Positions 36,018 through 47,215 of a DNA stretch of 64,000 nt are shown in pieces. The notes under the pieces were generated by a model. It ran no database searches, was not told where the DNA came from, and was given only the letters and a program-made list of their open reading frames with translations. The stretch's first letter is position 1. Each line of letters opens with the position of its first letter. Source of the DNA: Pantoea eucrina (GTDB lineage: Bacteria > Pseudomonadota > Gammaproteobacteria > Enterobacterales > Enterobacteriaceae); NCBI RefSeq assembly GCF_002095385.1, contig NZ_MIPP01000013.1:1-64000 (forward strand), given 5' to 3'. A program made the position numbers and the translations under genes.

Positions 36018-37583
36018 GTGCTAAATAAAGTGAAAAATAATAGCGGGCTGGTGAAGATGCGCTGGACCAGCGCAGCAGTACTGCTGGCGCTGTACGCAAA
36101 TAATAGCTGGGCGTTTAACATTGATGATGTGGCAAAACAGGCTAAGGCCCTGGCAGGTAAAGGTTTTGAAGCGCCAAAAAGTAATTTACCCTCTCAATTT
36201 CGTGAAATGAAATTTGCGGATTATCAGCAGATCCAGTTTAACCACGACAAGGCATACTGGGGCAAGCTGCGCACGCCGTTTAAGCTCGAGTTTTACCATC
36301 AGGGGATGTACTTCGACACGCCGGTGAAGATTAACGAAGTCACCGCCTCATCGGTGAGTGAAATTAAATACGATCCGGCTTATTTCAATTTCGGCAACGT
36401 CAAACATGACGCTGATGCGGTAAAAAATCTCGGCTTTGCCGGATTCAAAGTACTCTATCCGCTGAATAACAAAGGAAAGCAGGATGAGATCAGCAGCTTC
36501 CTTGGTGCCAGCTACTTCCGCGTAATCGGGGAAGACCAGGTCTATGGTCTTTCCGCACGCGGTCTGGCAATTGACACCGCGCTGCCCTCTGGTGAAGAGT
36601 TCCCGCGCTTTAAAGAGTTCTGGATCGAGCGCCCGAAACCTCAGGCGAAGCAGCTGGTTATTTACGCGCTGCTTGATTCACCGCGCGCTGCGGGAGCCTA
36701 CCGCTTTGTGCTGAAGCCAGGCAAAGCCTCGGTGGTGGATGTGCAGTCTAAAGTTTATCTGCGTGATAACGTGGGTAAACTGGGCGTGGCACCGCTGACC
36801 AGTATGTTCCTGTTTGGTGCTAATCAGCCTTCGCCGGTCAGCAACTTCCGTCAGGAGCTGCACGACTCCAACGGCCTCTCGATCCACGCCGGTAACGGTG
36901 AATGGATCTGGCGCCCGCTGAACAATCCACGCCATCTGGCGGTCAGCACCTTTACGATTGAAAACCCGAAAGGTTTTGGTCTGCTGCAGCGCGGACGCGA
37001 CTTCAGCCACTATCAGGATCTCGACGATCGCTATGATATGCGTCCAAGCGCCTGGGTTGAGCCGCAGGGTGACTGGGGTAAAGGGCGCGTTGAGCTGGTT
37101 GAGATCCCGACTGCGGATGAGACCAATGACAACATCGTCGCCTTCTGGACGCCGGAAAAACTGCCTGACGCGGGCAAAGAGATGAATTTCAACTATCGTC
37201 TGCACTTCACCCGCGATGAGAATCAGCTGCATCAGGATGATGTTGCCTGGGTCAAAGATACCCTGCGTTCTGCGGGTGATGTGAAACAGTCTAATCTGGT
37301 CCGCCAGCCTGATGGTTCTGTCGCCTTTACCCTCGACTTCACCGGTAAAGCGATGAGCATGCTGCCGGAGGATACGCAGGTAGCACCGCAGGTTAGCGTT
37401 GGCGATAACGCCGAAGTGGTTGAGCAGAGCGTACGCTACAATCCGGTGACCAAAGGCTGGCGTCTGGTGCTGCGTCTGCGCGTGAAAGACAGCAAGCAAT
37501 CAACCGAAATGCGCGCCGCGCTGGTAAGCGGTGACAAGACATTGACGGAAACCTGGAGCTATCAGTTACCTGCCAATGAATAA
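36018..37583 (+). CDS. opgG: Periplasmic glucans biosynthesis protein OpgG
   Basis: Periplasmic protein needed for branching and release of osmoregulated periplasmic glucans. Signal peptide [19 protein letters not shown], with mature start [10 protein letters not shown]. The rest follows E. coli OpgG closely (e.g. [20 protein letters not shown]). GTG at 36018 has GGGGGG upstream; a GTG at 36051 (VKMRW) would correspond to the E. coli start and is a real alternative. 521 residues from 36018. Overlaps opgH by eight bases. Confidence 0.94.
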   Translation: MLNKVKNNSGLVKMRWTSAAVLLALYANNSWAFNIDDVAKQAKALAGKGFEAPKSNLPSQFREMKFADYQQIQFNHDKAYWGKLRTPFKLEFYHQGMYFDTPVKINEVTASSVSEIKYDPAYFNFGNVKHDADAVKNLGFAGFKVLYPLNNKGKQDEISSFLGASYFRVIGEDQVYGLSARGLAIDTALPSGEEFPRFKEFWIERPKPQAKQLVIYALLDSPRAAGAYRFVLKPGKASVVDVQSKVYLRDNVGKLGVAPLTSMFLFGANQPSPVSNFRQELHDSNGLSIHAGNGEWIWRPLNNPRHLAVSTFTIENPKGFGLLQRGRDFSHYQDLDDRYDMRPSAWVEPQGDWGKGRVELVEIPTADETNDNIVAFWTPEKLPDAGKEMNFNYRLHFTRDENQLHQDDVAWVKDTLRSAGDVKQSNLVRQPDGSVAFTLDFTGKAMSMLPEDTQVAPQVSVGDNAEVVEQSVRYNPVTKGWRLVLRLRVKDSKQSTEMRAALVSGDKTLTETWSYQLPANE

Positions 37584-40128
37584 ATCGACTTTTTTACCTC
37601 AATCTTATGTGGAGGCGCTGCCGCTTGATGCGGCAGGTCGCGCGCGGCTCAGCACATCGCTGCAAAATGCGCCCGCCTTCCACGCCATTCATACGGTGCT
37701 GGGGCAGGATAACGCAGCCAGCGATCGGCCTGACGATGCGCCGCTGAAATCTGTCTCATCACGCATAGCGATGACATGGCCGGATGCGGTAGCGGATGGC
37801 CAGCAGTTCAGTAAAGATTATCTCGATCGCACGACGTTAAAAGCGATGCCGCCGGTTAAACGCTCGCTGATGTTCCCGGAAGCCTGGCGTACCAATCCGC
37901 TGGCGCGCGCCTGGAACTCGCTGCGCGGGCAAAAAGTGCAACCGCGTTACGCAACCGCAGAGGAGCAGCGCGCGGAGGATAAGTGGCGTCATGTCGGTTC
38001 GATGCGCCGCTATACGCTGCTGATTCTGACCATCGCGCAGACCGTGGTCGCGACCTGGTATATGAAAACCATTCTGCCTTATCAGGGCTGGACGCTGCTC
38101 GATCCTGTCGGGCTGTTTCAGCAGAACTGGATCGAGTCGGTGAAGCTGATCCTGCCTTATATTCTGCAGACCGGCATTCTGTTCCTGTTCGCTATTCTGT
38201 TCTGCTGGGTATCGGCGGGCTTCTGGACGGCGCTGATGGGGTTCCTGCAGCTGCTGATTGGACGCGATAAATACAGTATCTCTTACTCAACCACGGGTGA
38301 TGAGCCGCTGAACCCGGAGCACCGCACCGCGCTGATCATGCCCATCTGTAACGAAGATGTGGAGCGTGTTTTTGCCGGACTGCGCGCCACCTGGGAGTCG
38401 GTAAAGCGCACCGGGAATGCTGAGCATTTTGATGTCTATATTCTCAGCGACAGCTACGATGCGGATATCGCGATTGCCGAGCAAAAAGCGTGGATGGAGC
38501 TGGTACGCGACGTGGGCGGAGCGGGCAAGATTTTTTACCGCCGCCGCCGCCGCCGCGTGAAGCGTAAAAGCGGTAACATCGATGACTTCTGTCGCCGCTG
38601 GGGCAGCAACTACAGCTACATGGTGGTGCTGGACGCTGACAGCGTGATGAGCGGTGAGTGCCTGACCGGTCTGGTACGTATGATGGAAGCGAACCCGAAT
38701 GCCGGGATTATCCAGTCTTCGCCAAAAGCCTCCGGTATGGATACGCTCTATGCGCGCTGCCAGCAGTTTGCCACCCGCGTTTACGGGCCGCTGTTTACCG
38801 CAGGGCTGCACTTCTGGCAGCTGGGCGAGTCGCACTACTGGGGACATAACGCCATTATTCGCGTACAGCCCTTTATCGAGCACTGTGCGCTGGCGCCGCT
38901 GCCGGGTGAAGGCTCATTTGCCGGTTCAATTCTTTCGCACGACTTTGTTGAAGCTGCGCTGATGCGCCGCGCCGGCTGGGGCGTCTGGATCGCGTACGAT
39001 TTGCCGGGTTCTTATGAGGAGCTGCCGCCTAACCTGCTGGATGAGCTAAAGCGCGACCGTCGCTGGTGTCACGGTAACCTGATGAACTTCCGCCTGTTCC
39101 TGGTAAAAGGGATGCATCCGGTGCACCGTGCCGTCTTCCTGACCGGCGTTATGTCCTATCTCTCGGCGCCGCTCTGGTTTATGTTCCTTGCGCTTTCCAC
39201 GGCGTTGCAGGTGGTCCATACCCTGATGGAGCCGACCTACTTCCTGCAGCCGCGTCAGCTCTTCCCGGTCTGGCCGCAATGGCGTCCCGATCTGGCTATT
39301 GCGCTCTTTTCCACCACGCTGGTGCTGCTGTTCCTGCCGAAGCTGCTGAGCGTGGTGCTGATTTGGTGCAAAGGGGCTAAGGCTTATGGCGGCGCGCTGC
39401 GTCTGTTCATCTCGCTGATGCTGGAGATGCTGTTCTCGGTGCTGCTGGCGCCGGTGCGCATGCTGTTCCACACCGTGTTTGTGGTCAGCGCCTTCCTCGG
39501 CTGGGAGGTGGTCTGGAATTCACCGCAGCGTGATGATGATGCCACTCCGTGGAGCGAAGCGTTCCGCCGTCACGGTTCGCAGATGCTGCTTGGCATCGTC
39601 TGGGCCGTGGGCATGGGCGTGCTGGACCTCAACTTCCTGTGGTGGCTGGCACCTATTGTCTTCTCGCTGATCCTGTCGCCGTTTGTGTCGGTGATGTCGA
39701 GCCGCGCGACCGTGGGTCTGAAAAGCCGGCGGGCGAAACTGTTCCTGATCCCGGAAGAGTATGAGCCGCCAAAAGAGCTGGTTGATACAGATCACTATCT
39801 GCAGATCAACCGCGAGCGGGCGCTGAAGCATGGCTTTATGCATGCGCTGTTTAACCCGGCGTTCAATGCGCTGGCAACCGCACTGGCTACGTCGCGTCAT
39901 AAACAGAGCACGCTGCTGGATCACGCCCGTGACCGGCATGTCGATCAGGCGCTGAGCGATGCACCGGAAAAACTGAATCGCGAACAGCGTCTGCAGCTGA
40001 TCAGCGATCCTGTGGTTCTGGCGCGCGTGCATACCCGGCTGTGGGAAAACGCGGATAAGTATCATCAGTGGCTGGAGAGCTATCAGAAGCTGACGCTGAA
40101 TCCGCAGGCACTGCCACCGCGTGCCTGA
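37576..40128 (+). CDS. opgH: Membrane glucosyltransferase OpgH
   Basis: Builds the beta-1,2-glucan backbone from UDP-glucose and exports it; in E. coli it also slows FtsZ assembly when sugar is plentiful. 850 residues. Helices near 145-220, then the GT2 domain with [17 protein letters not shown] (DxD) and [14 protein letters not shown] (R-R-W product-binding motif), then about five C-terminal helices. Co-translated with opgG. Confidence 0.97.
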   Translation: MNKSTFLPQSYVEALPLDAAGRARLSTSLQNAPAFHAIHTVLGQDNAASDRPDDAPLKSVSSRIAMTWPDAVADGQQFSKDYLDRTTLKAMPPVKRSLMFPEAWRTNPLARAWNSLRGQKVQPRYATAEEQRAEDKWRHVGSMRRYTLLILTIAQTVVATWYMKTILPYQGWTLLDPVGLFQQNWIESVKLILPYILQTGILFLFAILFCWVSAGFWTALMGFLQLLIGRDKYSISYSTTGDEPLNPEHRTALIMPICNEDVERVFAGLRATWESVKRTGNAEHFDVYILSDSYDADIAIAEQKAWMELVRDVGGAGKIFYRRRRRRVKRKSGNIDDFCRRWGSNYSYMVVLDADSVMSGECLTGLVRMMEANPNAGIIQSSPKASGMDTLYARCQQFATRVYGPLFTAGLHFWQLGESHYWGHNAIIRVQPFIEHCALAPLPGEGSFAGSILSHDFVEAALMRRAGWGVWIAYDLPGSYEELPPNLLDELKRDRRWCHGNLMNFRLFLVKGMHPVHRAVFLTGVMSYLSAPLWFMFLALSTALQVVHTLMEPTYFLQPRQLFPVWPQWRPDLAIALFSTTLVLLFLPKLLSVVLIWCKGAKAYGGALRLFISLMLEMLFSVLLAPVRMLFHTVFVVSAFLGWEVVWNSPQRDDDATPWSEAFRRHGSQMLLGIVWAVGMGVLDLNFLWWLAPIVFSLILSPFVSVMSSRATVGLKSRRAKLFLIPEEYEPPKELVDTDHYLQINRERALKHGFMHALFNPAFNALATALATSRHKQSTLLDHARDRHVDQALSDAPEKLNREQRLQLISDPVVLARVHTRLWENADKYHQWLESYQKLTLNPQALPPRA

Positions 40129-40144
40129 GCAGCAGTAAAACAGT

Positions 40145-40170
40145 AAAAGCGGCAGCGATGCCGCTTTTTT
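40145..40170 (+). terminator. Terminator after opgGH
   Basis: AAGCGGCA/TGCCGCTT stem with GCGA loop and a six-T run. Confidence 0.92.
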
Positions 40171-40234
40171 ATTGCCGCTGCTAAAGCCGGGCAGGGCAGG
40201 TATAGTAGCAGGTCAATCAGTGAGGATAAGCGAT

Positions 40235-40471
40235 GTGAAAAGCGTTCTGGCGGTCATACTGGCAGGCAGTGTGCTGATGCTGAGCGGGTGCGGCAGCATT
40301 ATCAGCCGTACCGTGCCCGGACAGGGGCACGGTAACCACTATTATCCCGGCGTGCAGTGGGATGTGCGCGACGGCCCGTGGCGCATCGTCACCATCCTCG
40401 ATCTGCCGCTGTCGCTGATAGTGGACACGCTGCTGCTGCCGGTTGACGCGCAGCATGGGCCTTATGAGTGA
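40235..40471 (+). CDS. yceK: YceK family lipoprotein
   Basis: A 78-residue lipoprotein: signal with lipobox VLMLSGC, then GSIISRTVPGQGHG and YYPGVQWDVRDGPWRIV, both as in E. coli YceK. GTG start at 40235 with GAGG upstream. Lies after the opgGH terminator, as in E. coli. Function unknown. Confidence 0.9.
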   Translation: MKSVLAVILAGSVLMLSGCGSIISRTVPGQGHGNHYYPGVQWDVRDGPWRIVTILDLPLSLIVDTLLLPVDAQHGPYE

Positions 40472-40473
40472 GA

Positions 40474-40872
40474 TTACGCCAGATTATCTGAATCCGTGTT
40501 GTCATCTTCCCACTCTTCAGCAGCCACTTCACCCTCTTCAAGATCGCGCTGTGGCGCCAGCTGAAATTCGCCATCATCCCATTCGTGCAGGGTATTTTCA
40601 GACTGCCACTCCTGACGCATCTCAATTTCGTCGAAATCGCCGTCAAATACCGCCTGCGCCGCCTCACCGCTAAGCAGCGGCAGGCAATCACCCTGTTCAT
40701 CTTCACTGGCAAAGAACTCCGCCTGCCACATGATGTCGCCATCCTGCATGACATATTTTTGCAGGCCAAACTGGCTGACGTTGACATCCTCTTCGGATAC
40801 GCCCTGCTGGCTGGTCATAAACTCTTCACGTGCGGCTTCAATTGCTTCTTCTAAAGTGCTGAACAGATCCAT
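40474..40872 (-). CDS. msyB: Acidic protein MsyB
   Basis: Cytosolic, very acidic 132-residue protein. E. coli msyB was found as a multicopy suppressor of secY/secA defects. Landmarks: TLEEAIEAAREEF, QKYVMQDGDIMWQAEFFA and the ENTLHEWDDGEFQL block. Two bases separate its stop from the convergent yceK stop. E. coli has mdtG between msyB and lpxL; here it is absent. Confidence 0.93.
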   Translation of the reverse strand: MDLFSTLEEAIEAAREEFMTSQQGVSEEDVNVSQFGLQKYVMQDGDIMWQAEFFASEDEQGDCLPLLSGEAAQAVFDGDFDEIEMRQEWQSENTLHEWDDGEFQLAPQRDLEEGEVAAEEWEDDNTDSDNLA

Positions 40873-40956
40873 TGATGACTCCTTGACTGTAAAAAGGGGA
40901 TTTTACAGAAGGATAGACGAAAATTTGCAGAACGCAGGCGGGCAGGCGAGCAGTAC

Positions 40957-40984
40957 GGGCGGGTGAGGAAAAAATCACCCGCCC
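40957..40984. repeat. Perfect 10-bp inverted repeat downstream of the Cys-rich gene
   Basis: GGGCGGGTGA/TCACCCGCCC with an A-rich loop, eight bases past the stop of the gene at 40992. It may act as a transcription terminator although no T run follows. Confidence 0.5.
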
Positions 40985-40991
40985 ATACGCA

Positions 40992-41258
40992 TCAGAGCAT
41001 TTTTTGCGGAAAGTGCAGAACCGGACGGACAGTTTCGCGCATTACCGGTGCAGAGTAGCGAATACAGCATTTGATACACGGCTTTACTTTTTTGAAGTTA
41101 ATACGCGCGGTGGCCAGCGCCTGATTCAGGTTATAGAGGGTGCCAATAAACACCATATCTTCTTTAAGCGGCATCCGTTTGCACTCTTTACGATGCAGCA
41201 GATGATAGCCTTCCTGATCGGTACCGATCGTAACGTAATAATAATGACCTTTGTTCAT
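40992..41258 (-). CDS. Small Cys-rich protein, putative metal-binding
   Basis: 88 residues. GTDQEGYHLLHRKECKRMP carries H-x3-C and the C-terminal third has PCIKCC, an arrangement seen in small zinc-binding domains. Between them lies a hydrophobic-helical segment (LYNLNQALATARINF). No signal peptide. Basic overall. No strong ribosome site; tolerated because the frame is well conserved in character and flanked by a hairpin. Not recognised as a named family. Confidence 0.6.
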   Translation of the reverse strand: MNKGHYYYVTIGTDQEGYHLLHRKECKRMPLKEDMVFIGTLYNLNQALATARINFKKVKPCIKCCIRYSAPVMRETVRPVLHFPQKML

Positions 41259-41757
41259 ATTATTTTGTCCTGCATGAGATTTGCTGTGTGTAATCTTTTT
41301 TATTTTTCTGAGAACAGTTAATTGGTTAACTGTTGCAACTGAAATTAACCGGAATCAGCGGAGTGAACCAGTGTAATAAAGTAATTAAAAAAATTTTTAA
41401 AATGACAATATGGAATAAGCAGCCTGTTTTATCGACAACGCATTGTAAAATAAGTCAATTTTTCTGCATTGATAAGTAAGTCAAACGATTTTGAAAAAAA
41501 TAAATAGGATTAGGCCTGGAATTATAGATGATCAGGACCAGATTGCACTCTTTTAATTGATAAGTGTGGCCCAGAAAGCCGGTGTCAGACGGCTGATTGC
41601 CTGCTGCAGAGCGCCTGTGCAGGCAAATCCGGTAACATAACCTGTTACCGGAGCTAATGATTTTCAGACGAAACCAGAAATAATGCTGGATCTGATGGAC
41701 ATATCAGGTGCGGTTCAGGCTATCAGATATCGCTGATAGCCTGAACGCTGTGCTGCA
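41259..41757. other. Gene-free 500-bp region downstream of lpxL
   Basis: AT-rich left half (41259-41560) without a supported gene; it should contain the promoter of the Cys-rich protein. The right half holds three successive inverted repeats described separately. E. coli carries mdtG here. Confidence 0.6.
41597..41746. repeat. Cluster of three inverted repeats
   Basis: TTGCCTGC/GCAGGCAA (41597-41626), TCCGGTAACA/TGTTACCGGA (41628-41652) and GTTCAGGCTATCAG/CTGATAGCCTGAAC (41713-41746, 14 bp perfect). The last is 11 bases past the lpxL stop. None has a long T run. Either an RNA-stabilising 3' end of lpxL or a structured RNA. Confidence 0.7.
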
Positions 41758-42681
41758 TCAGTAGCGCGACGGCTGGCCTTCCGGACGGGTTTTAAAGCGG
41801 CGGTGCAGCCACATATATTGCTCAGGCGCGAGTAACACCGTCTCTTCAACAACGCGGTTCATCACCGTTGCCGTATCAAGCTCACTTTCCAGTGAGAACT
41901 GATGGCGAATATCCGGCATCAGTTTCAGCTCGTAGCCGCGTCCGTCCGGCAGACGACGTGCCAGGAAAGGCACCACGCTGGGATTAGCCAGCCGAATCAG
42001 CATATGGGTTCCGGTTGTGGTGGCTGCTTCCTTAACGGCAAAGAAAGGGGCAAACACGCTGCTGCGCGGGCCGTAGTCGTGATCTGGCGCGTACCAGATG
42101 ATGTCATTACTCTTCAGTGCCCGGATCATGCCTTTGAGATCTTTGCGATCCAGCATACTTTTATTCGAGCGCATCCGACCCCAGGTCTGCAGCCAGTCGA
42201 GCAGTCTGTTATCGTTCGGGCGATACACACCAATACCCGGGTTGTACATGCCGAAAACGCGAGCGCCCAGCTCAAGCGTCAGAAAATGCATACCGATCAG
42301 CAGAATTCCGCGCTTTTCTGCCAGCGCCTGAGTCACATTCTCCAGTCCTTCCGGCTTAACCCATTTACGGATACGCCAGTCGGGCCAGAACCAGGCCATG
42401 CCGGTTTCAATCAGTCCCATTCCGACTGATTCAAAGTTGTGTTTAACCATCGCCTCGCGGTCGCTGATGGGCATATCAGGAAAGCAGAGCTCCAGATTGC
42501 GTCGCGCAACCTCTGTGCGGCGCTTCATAAAACGCATGGCAATACGCCCCAGGCCGCAACCAAATGCATACAGAAGCGGGTAGGGAAGTAAAACCAGCAC
42601 GTATAAAAATCCAATGCCCAGCCAGGTGAGCCAGTAGCGCGGATGAAGCAGTTCACGGGTAAATTGCGGAAGTTGGGTCAT
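41758..42681 (-). CDS. lpxL: Lipid A lauroyltransferase LpxL
   Basis: Adds the first secondary acyl chain to Kdo2-lipid IVA at the inner membrane. 307 residues: one N-terminal helix ([18 protein letters not shown]), catalytic HX4E in [12 protein letters not shown] near residue 131, GVYRPNDN and the end [14 protein letters not shown]. Very close to E. coli LpxL. Divergent from trhO over 260 bases in which I see no further gene. Confidence 0.95.
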   Translation of the reverse strand: MTQLPQFTRELLHPRYWLTWLGIGFLYVLVLLPYPLLYAFGCGLGRIAMRFMKRRTEVARRNLELCFPDMPISDREAMVKHNFESVGMGLIETGMAWFWPDWRIRKWVKPEGLENVTQALAEKRGILLIGMHFLTLELGARVFGMYNPGIGVYRPNDNRLLDWLQTWGRMRSNKSMLDRKDLKGMIRALKSNDIIWYAPDHDYGPRSSVFAPFFAVKEAATTTGTHMLIRLANPSVVPFLARRLPDGRGYELKLMPDIRHQFSLESELDTATVMNRVVEETVLLAPEQYMWLHRRFKTRPEGQPSRY

Positions 42682-42941
42682 GGAAGAATCAGTATCCTGC
42701 GTTCTGTACCAGAGAGTCCGGTTTCTGTTATTTAACGCAATTATGCCATTTTTTGTCGTTAACTGTAATCACACCGCGTTCACAACACCCGTCAGGCTGG
42801 TGTTTGCCGCATTAACAGACGAACAGCGCAGAAAATCGGCACGCGTGTATCACCACCAATTCGGTTCGGGGGCTAGGCACAGCTGTGAATTCAGGTATCA
42901 TGTGCGCCCTGAAATTCTCTCATTGCTAACAGGTGTTCACC

Positions 42942-43997
42942 ATGCCAGTGTTACATAACCTCGTTTCCAATAAAGAGCTGAAAGATCGCATGCTGGCGGA
43001 AACAGAGCCGCGTACGACAGTCTCTTTTTATAAATATTTCCAGATTGCCGATCCCAAAGCGTTCCGCGATCGCCTCTATATTGCGCTGACGCAGCTTAGC
43101 GTATTTGGTCGTGTCTATGTGGCCCGGGAAGGGATTAACGCGCAGATCAGCGTGCCGGCCGGGAAATATGAAGCGATGAAAGCGATGCTGTACGCTTTTG
43201 ATCCGGCGCTGAATAATCTGCGCATGAATATTGCGCTGGACGATGACGGTAAATCATTCTGGGTGCTGCGCCTGAAAGTGCGCGACCGTATTGTTGCCGA
43301 TGGCATCGACGATGGCAGTTTTGACGCCAGCGATGTGGGCAGCTACCTGAAGGCAGCAGACGTTAATGCGATGCTGGACGATCCTGATGCCGTATTTGTC
43401 GACATGCGTAACCACTATGAGTTTGAAGTGGGCCATTTTGATAATGCGCTGGAAGTGCCTGCGGATACCTTCCGCGATCAGCTGCCCATGGCAGTCGATA
43501 TGCTGCAGGATAAGAAAGATAAAAAAATTGTGATGTACTGCACCGGCGGTATTCGCTGCGAAAAAGCGAGCGCCTGGATGAAGCATAACGGCTTTGATGA
43601 TGTTTATCACATTGAAGGCGGCATTATTGAATATACGCGCCGCGCGCGCGAGCAGGGATTACCGGTGCGTTTCAAAGGCAAAAATTTTGTCTTTGATGAG
43701 CGTATGGGCGAGCGTATTTCTGATGATATTCTCTCCAGCTGCCATCAGTGCGGTACGCCGTGCGACAGCCATACTAACTGTGTTAATGACGGTTGCCATC
43801 TGCTGTTTATTCAGTGTCCCGCCTGCGCTGAAAAATATCAGAACTGCTGCAGCCCAATCTGCATGGAAGAAGCAAAACTGTCGCCTGAAGAGCAGCGCGC
43901 ACGTCGTGCCGGACGCGAAAACGGCAATAAGGTGTTTAACAAATCGCGTGGTCTGCTGAATATGACGATGACCATTCCCGCGCCCGATAAGTCATAA
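42942..43997 (+). CDS. trhO: tRNA uridine(34) hydroxylase TrhO
   Basis: Oxygen-dependent enzyme that forms 5-hydroxyuridine at the wobble position of certain tRNAs. 351 residues: N-terminal ferredoxin-like domain ([11 protein letters not shown]), rhodanese domain with active Cys in [15 protein letters not shown] near residue 190, and a C-terminal Cys-rich zinc region ([29 protein letters not shown]). Start 42942 (MPVLHN) matches E. coli YceA and has AGGTG upstream. Confidence 0.95.
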   Translation: MPVLHNLVSNKELKDRMLAETEPRTTVSFYKYFQIADPKAFRDRLYIALTQLSVFGRVYVAREGINAQISVPAGKYEAMKAMLYAFDPALNNLRMNIALDDDGKSFWVLRLKVRDRIVADGIDDGSFDASDVGSYLKAADVNAMLDDPDAVFVDMRNHYEFEVGHFDNALEVPADTFRDQLPMAVDMLQDKKDKKIVMYCTGGIRCEKASAWMKHNGFDDVYHIEGGIIEYTRRAREQGLPVRFKGKNFVFDERMGERISDDILSSCHQCGTPCDSHTNCVNDGCHLLFIQCPACAEKYQNCCSPICMEEAKLSPEEQRARRAGRENGNKVFNKSRGLLNMTMTIPAPDKS

Positions 43998-44005
43998 TGA
44001 CGGGT

Positions 44006-44033
44006 GCCGCCTGAGGAAGTGATCTCAGGCGGC
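44006..44033. terminator. Hairpin between convergent trhO and yceI
   Basis: Perfect 10-bp stem GCCGCCTGAG/CTCAGGCGGC with an eight-base loop in the 43-base gap. T runs are short on both sides. Confidence 0.55.
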
Positions 44034-44040
44034 TTGCCGC

Positions 44041-44616
44041 TTACTGACGTACTCCCTCTACAGAGATAATCAGCTCAGCCTTTTGAGAGGCAGGGCCCAG
44101 ATCCTTGCTGATATTAAACTCTTTCAGAACGACCTCGCCGCTGGCTTCAAAACCTGCCCGGTAACCGCCCCACGGATCTTTACCTTCACCCATCAGGCGC
44201 GCATCCAGCGTAATGGGTTTTGTTACGCCGTTCAGCGTCAGATTGCCGGTGACTTTATAACGCTCTCCCTCTTTTTTAACCTCTGTTGAGGTGAACGTTG
44301 CCTGAGGATATTTGCTGGTATTAAGGAAATCTGCGCTGCGCAGGTGTTTGTCGCGCTCAGCATGATTGGTATCCAGACTTCCGGTATTAATGGTGACATT
44401 CACTTTATCGGCTGCCGGATTAGCATCGTCAAAGGTGAATCCGCCGTCAAAATCTTTGAATGTGCCATATAACCAGCTATAGCCGAGGTGCTGAATACGA
44501 AACTGTACAAATGCGTGCTGCCCCTCTTTATCAATTTTATACTCTGCGGCGCTGGCATTAAGGCTGGTGGCAAACAGCGCGGCGGCACTGACGGCCAGAA
44601 GCGTTTTTCTGATCAT
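44041..44616 (-). CDS. yceI: Periplasmic YceI-family lipid-binding protein
   Basis: Lipocalin-like barrel protein; family members bind polyisoprenoids. 191 residues with signal peptide ending [12 protein letters not shown], then [20 protein letters not shown] and the C-terminal [11 protein letters not shown]. coli yceI responds to high pH. Its ATG overlaps the yceJ stop (ATGA), so the two are coupled. Confidence 0.94.
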   Translation of the reverse strand: MIRKTLLAVSAAALFATSLNASAAEYKIDKEGQHAFVQFRIQHLGYSWLYGTFKDFDGGFTFDDANPAADKVNVTINTGSLDTNHAERDKHLRSADFLNTSKYPQATFTSTEVKKEGERYKVTGNLTLNGVTKPITLDARLMGEGKDPWGGYRAGFEASGEVVLKEFNISKDLGPASQKAELIISVEGVRQ

Positions 44617-45188
44617 GATACATCCTTTTGAGAGAGTGAACGTGAGCGTAAACCGAGCATGCGCCTGAGCGTCGCGTCCCGATCGATAATATGATGTTTG
44701 ACCGCCCCCAGCGCATGCAGCGCTGAAAGCAGAACCAGGCTCCAGGCCAGCCACAAATGCAGCGTGCCTGCCAGGTCCGCCTGCTGTGGTCCGCCAGCAA
44801 CGACTACCGGCAGGTTAAACCAGCCAAATACAGAGACCGGTTTACCGTCAGCGGTAGAAATCAGATAGCCGCTAACGAGCAGCAGGAGGAAAAGCAGATA
44901 AAGCAGGGCATGCACACCCCGGGCGGTACGGCGAACCGTGGCAGAATAGCTGGCGAGCGGGGCGGGTACAGGGGAGTGCCAGCGCCAGAGCAGGCGCAGC
45001 AACAGCAGAATAAACAGTATTGTCCCGACGCTTTTATGAATGTCCGGTGCAGTATGATACCAGCTGTCATAATAGCCCAGGCCTGTCATCCATAATCCCA
45101 GGGCAAACATCGCATAGAGGGCAACCGCCATGCTCCAGTGGATAATAATTGAGAGCAGGCCGAATCGATCTGCAGTGTTGCGCCACAT
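44613..45188 (-). CDS. yceJ: Cytochrome b561-family protein YceJ
   Basis: Four-helix di-heme inner-membrane protein that probably moves electrons from quinol. 191 residues; haem-ligand His in [11 protein letters not shown] and APDIHKSVG, and two later in GVHALLYLL and [12 protein letters not shown]. Start 45188 fits E. coli YceJ; AGGAAT lies upstream. First gene of yceJ-yceI; about 270 bases separate it from solA. Confidence 0.92.
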   Translation of the reverse strand: MWRNTADRFGLLSIIIHWSMAVALYAMFALGLWMTGLGYYDSWYHTAPDIHKSVGTILFILLLLRLLWRWHSPVPAPLASYSATVRRTARGVHALLYLLFLLLLVSGYLISTADGKPVSVFGWFNLPVVVAGGPQQADLAGTLHLWLAWSLVLLSALHALGAVKHHIIDRDATLRRMLGLRSRSLSQKDVS

Positions 45189-45454
45189 AGCCTTTATTCC
45201 TGTCCATGAAATAAGTGCTGCAAGCATCCTTAATTCATTAACTAAAAGCAATGAGCCTTACTTTTCTATAAAAAAGCGGATCGTTGTCAAAATTTTAAAA
45301 TAGCGGCGCGCTACTGCTTCAGTAATATTGACTGAAAGCAGGGCATTTTAAGGTAATAAATATAATTACTACACAGGATGAGGCATTATTGAGTGTCGGG
45401 CGTAAACAAATGTAAATGGGAGGGCTGGCAGCTGCGGTGCTGCCAGCCTGAGTA

Positions 45455-46570
45455 TCAGGAAAAGCGCCGTAAAGAAAAGGGCGTAAGATCGAAACTGAAA
45501 GGTTTATCCTGAGCAAATTCGCTGGCAAGCTCGCCCAGAACGCTGGCAAATTTAAAACCGTGACCGCTAAGGCCGGTAATGATTAAGCGGTTGGGTTCAT
45601 CCGGCAGGGTATCGATAATAAAATCTTCATCAGGGGTATTGTCATAGCTGCACGCCTCGCCGTGTAAACAGACGCCGACGCCGGGCAGGAACTGCCGCAA
45701 AAAGCGAAACGCTTCGCTGCCATCTGAGGCCACAGCACCAAAAGGTTTGCGATCCTGCGGGGTCTGCATGACCTGACCACCATCGTGCCGGCCCACTTTA
45801 AGGGCGTTATTATCTGCCGGAAACCCGTAAAAGTGACTGCCGTCTGGCGTCTCTACGGTAAAACCGGGAAAGTGATTGTTTTCACTGTAGCGGCCGTCAG
45901 CCTGATACCAGGCAAACACTTTACGCACTGGCGTAACCGGCAGATCGGCTATTAGCTCGCTGACCCAGGTACCGGCGCTGACCAGCAGCTTGCGCGCACG
46001 ATAGATCCCATCCAGCGTGGTGACCTGCTGCAGCTCGCCGTCGCGACCGATATCGCTGACCGGGCAATTAAACAGCTGTGCACAGCCAGCCTGTTCAGCC
46101 AGTTTTATCCAGCTGCGCACCGCCTCTTCACATTTCAGATAGCCCGACTTCGGCTCAAAGACGCCGATGTAGCCATCCGGCACGGTAAACTGCGGCCAGC
46201 GCTGCCGCACCTCATCCGCCTGCAGTAGCTGGACATCCAGCTGCCAGGTTTTCGCACTGTGAATAACATTCTCAATGAATGGCGAATGAGCGGGTGCCAG
46301 GTTGAGAATGCCGCTGCGATGCATGATACGCTCGCCGCTCTGCTGCTCCAGCGCATCCCACAGTGACTGGGCGCGCAGCACCAGCGGCACATAACGCTCT
46401 CCTTCACCATAGGCGTGGCGAATCAGGCGGGTCTCGCCGTGATGTGTTCCCTGCTGATGCGGGGGATGCGCGCTGTCGATCATTAGCACCGATAAGCCAG
46501 CCTGCGTAGCGTAGAAACCCGCAGCGGCCCCGACTGACCCACTGCCCACGATAATCAGATCGTAAACCAT
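45455..46570 (-). CDS. solA: N-methyl-L-tryptophan oxidase SolA
   Basis: Sarcosine-oxidase-like flavoenzyme. 371 residues: FAD-binding [19 protein letters not shown] at the N terminus, [20 protein letters not shown] near 42, and the covalent-flavin Cys in [17 protein letters not shown] near 307. [18 protein letters not shown] near the end is also typical. Position between yceI/J and bssS is as in E. coli. Confidence 0.94.
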   Translation of the reverse strand: MVYDLIIVGSGSVGAAAGFYATQAGLSVLMIDSAHPPHQQGTHHGETRLIRHAYGEGERYVPLVLRAQSLWDALEQQSGERIMHRSGILNLAPAHSPFIENVIHSAKTWQLDVQLLQADEVRQRWPQFTVPDGYIGVFEPKSGYLKCEEAVRSWIKLAEQAGCAQLFNCPVSDIGRDGELQQVTTLDGIYRARKLLVSAGTWVSELIADLPVTPVRKVFAWYQADGRYSENNHFPGFTVETPDGSHFYGFPADNNALKVGRHDGGQVMQTPQDRKPFGAVASDGSEAFRFLRQFLPGVGVCLHGEACSYDNTPDEDFIIDTLPDEPNRLIITGLSGHGFKFASVLGELASEFAQDKPFSFDLTPFSLRRFS

Positions 46571-46634
46571 GACACGAACACTCCTGCAAAACGGCGAAAT
46601 TTTTCAACAGCATACCAAAAGCGGGAGCGATATG

Positions 46635-46661
46635 AAAAAGGCACCCTATGGGTGCCTTTTT
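46635..46661 (-). terminator. Terminator of bssS
   Basis: AAAAAGGCACCC/GGGTGCCTTTTT, strong stem with T runs on both strands, 17 bases past the bssS stop and upstream of solA. Confidence 0.9.
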
Positions 46662-46677
46662 CGCGCAACAGGAACGG

Positions 46678-46932
46678 TCAGTGCTTGCGACTATCGCGCA
46701 GGTTTTGCTCAGTAGATTCTATTTTAGCAATGCCAGCTTCCAGTATGGAGATAAACTGTCTGGCAACGTCAGTGGTTAACCAGTAGGTCAAACCGACGTC
46801 AGCTTCTTCTTCTTTTTGATCCTGCGAGGAGAGCGAGTGCAGGCGTATCATCATAGCGTCATAGCTGTCAACGGTGCTGATGTCCCATCCAATCAGGGGA
46901 TGAGTCTGGATGACGTCTTTATTACTGTCCAT
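46678..46932 (-). CDS. bssS: Biofilm regulator BssS
   Basis: 84 residues. VIQTHPLIGWDISTVDSYDA and WLTTDVARQFISILEAGIA match E. coli BssS, which affects biofilm formation through indole and AI-2 signals. Cytosolic; the C terminus differs. AAGGAGG lies before the start. Monocistronic, given the terminator. Confidence 0.93.
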   Translation of the reverse strand: MDSNKDVIQTHPLIGWDISTVDSYDAMMIRLHSLSSQDQKEEEADVGLTYWLTTDVARQFISILEAGIAKIESTEQNLRDSRKH

Positions 46933-47215
46933 TATAACCTCCTTATTACTCGTTAAACGAAGTGCTTCTTGAGGTTCAATGCGGCTGCTACATGCACTAG
47001 CGAGCTAATTATAACATGAAATAGCGGTCAGACAGGTCAATAGTAATGAAATGCGGCTATATGACTGCGAAATGCACCAGAAAATGCTGTAAAAGCGCCG
47101 GAAGATAACGGGCTGGTTTCCTGCTACAGACGTAACCAGCCCGGCAACATTACCTGTTTTATCGGCGAAAGCGACAGAAACTTCAGCGGAACATGCCGGA
47201 CTCAGTCGCGGAATA

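Noticed and set aside
36678-37499. 273-codon reverse frame inside opgG and similar long reverse frames in rutG, uvrC and opgH
   Set aside because: Antisense shadows of clearly recognised genes in GC-rich DNA, with no ribosome site or recognisable product.
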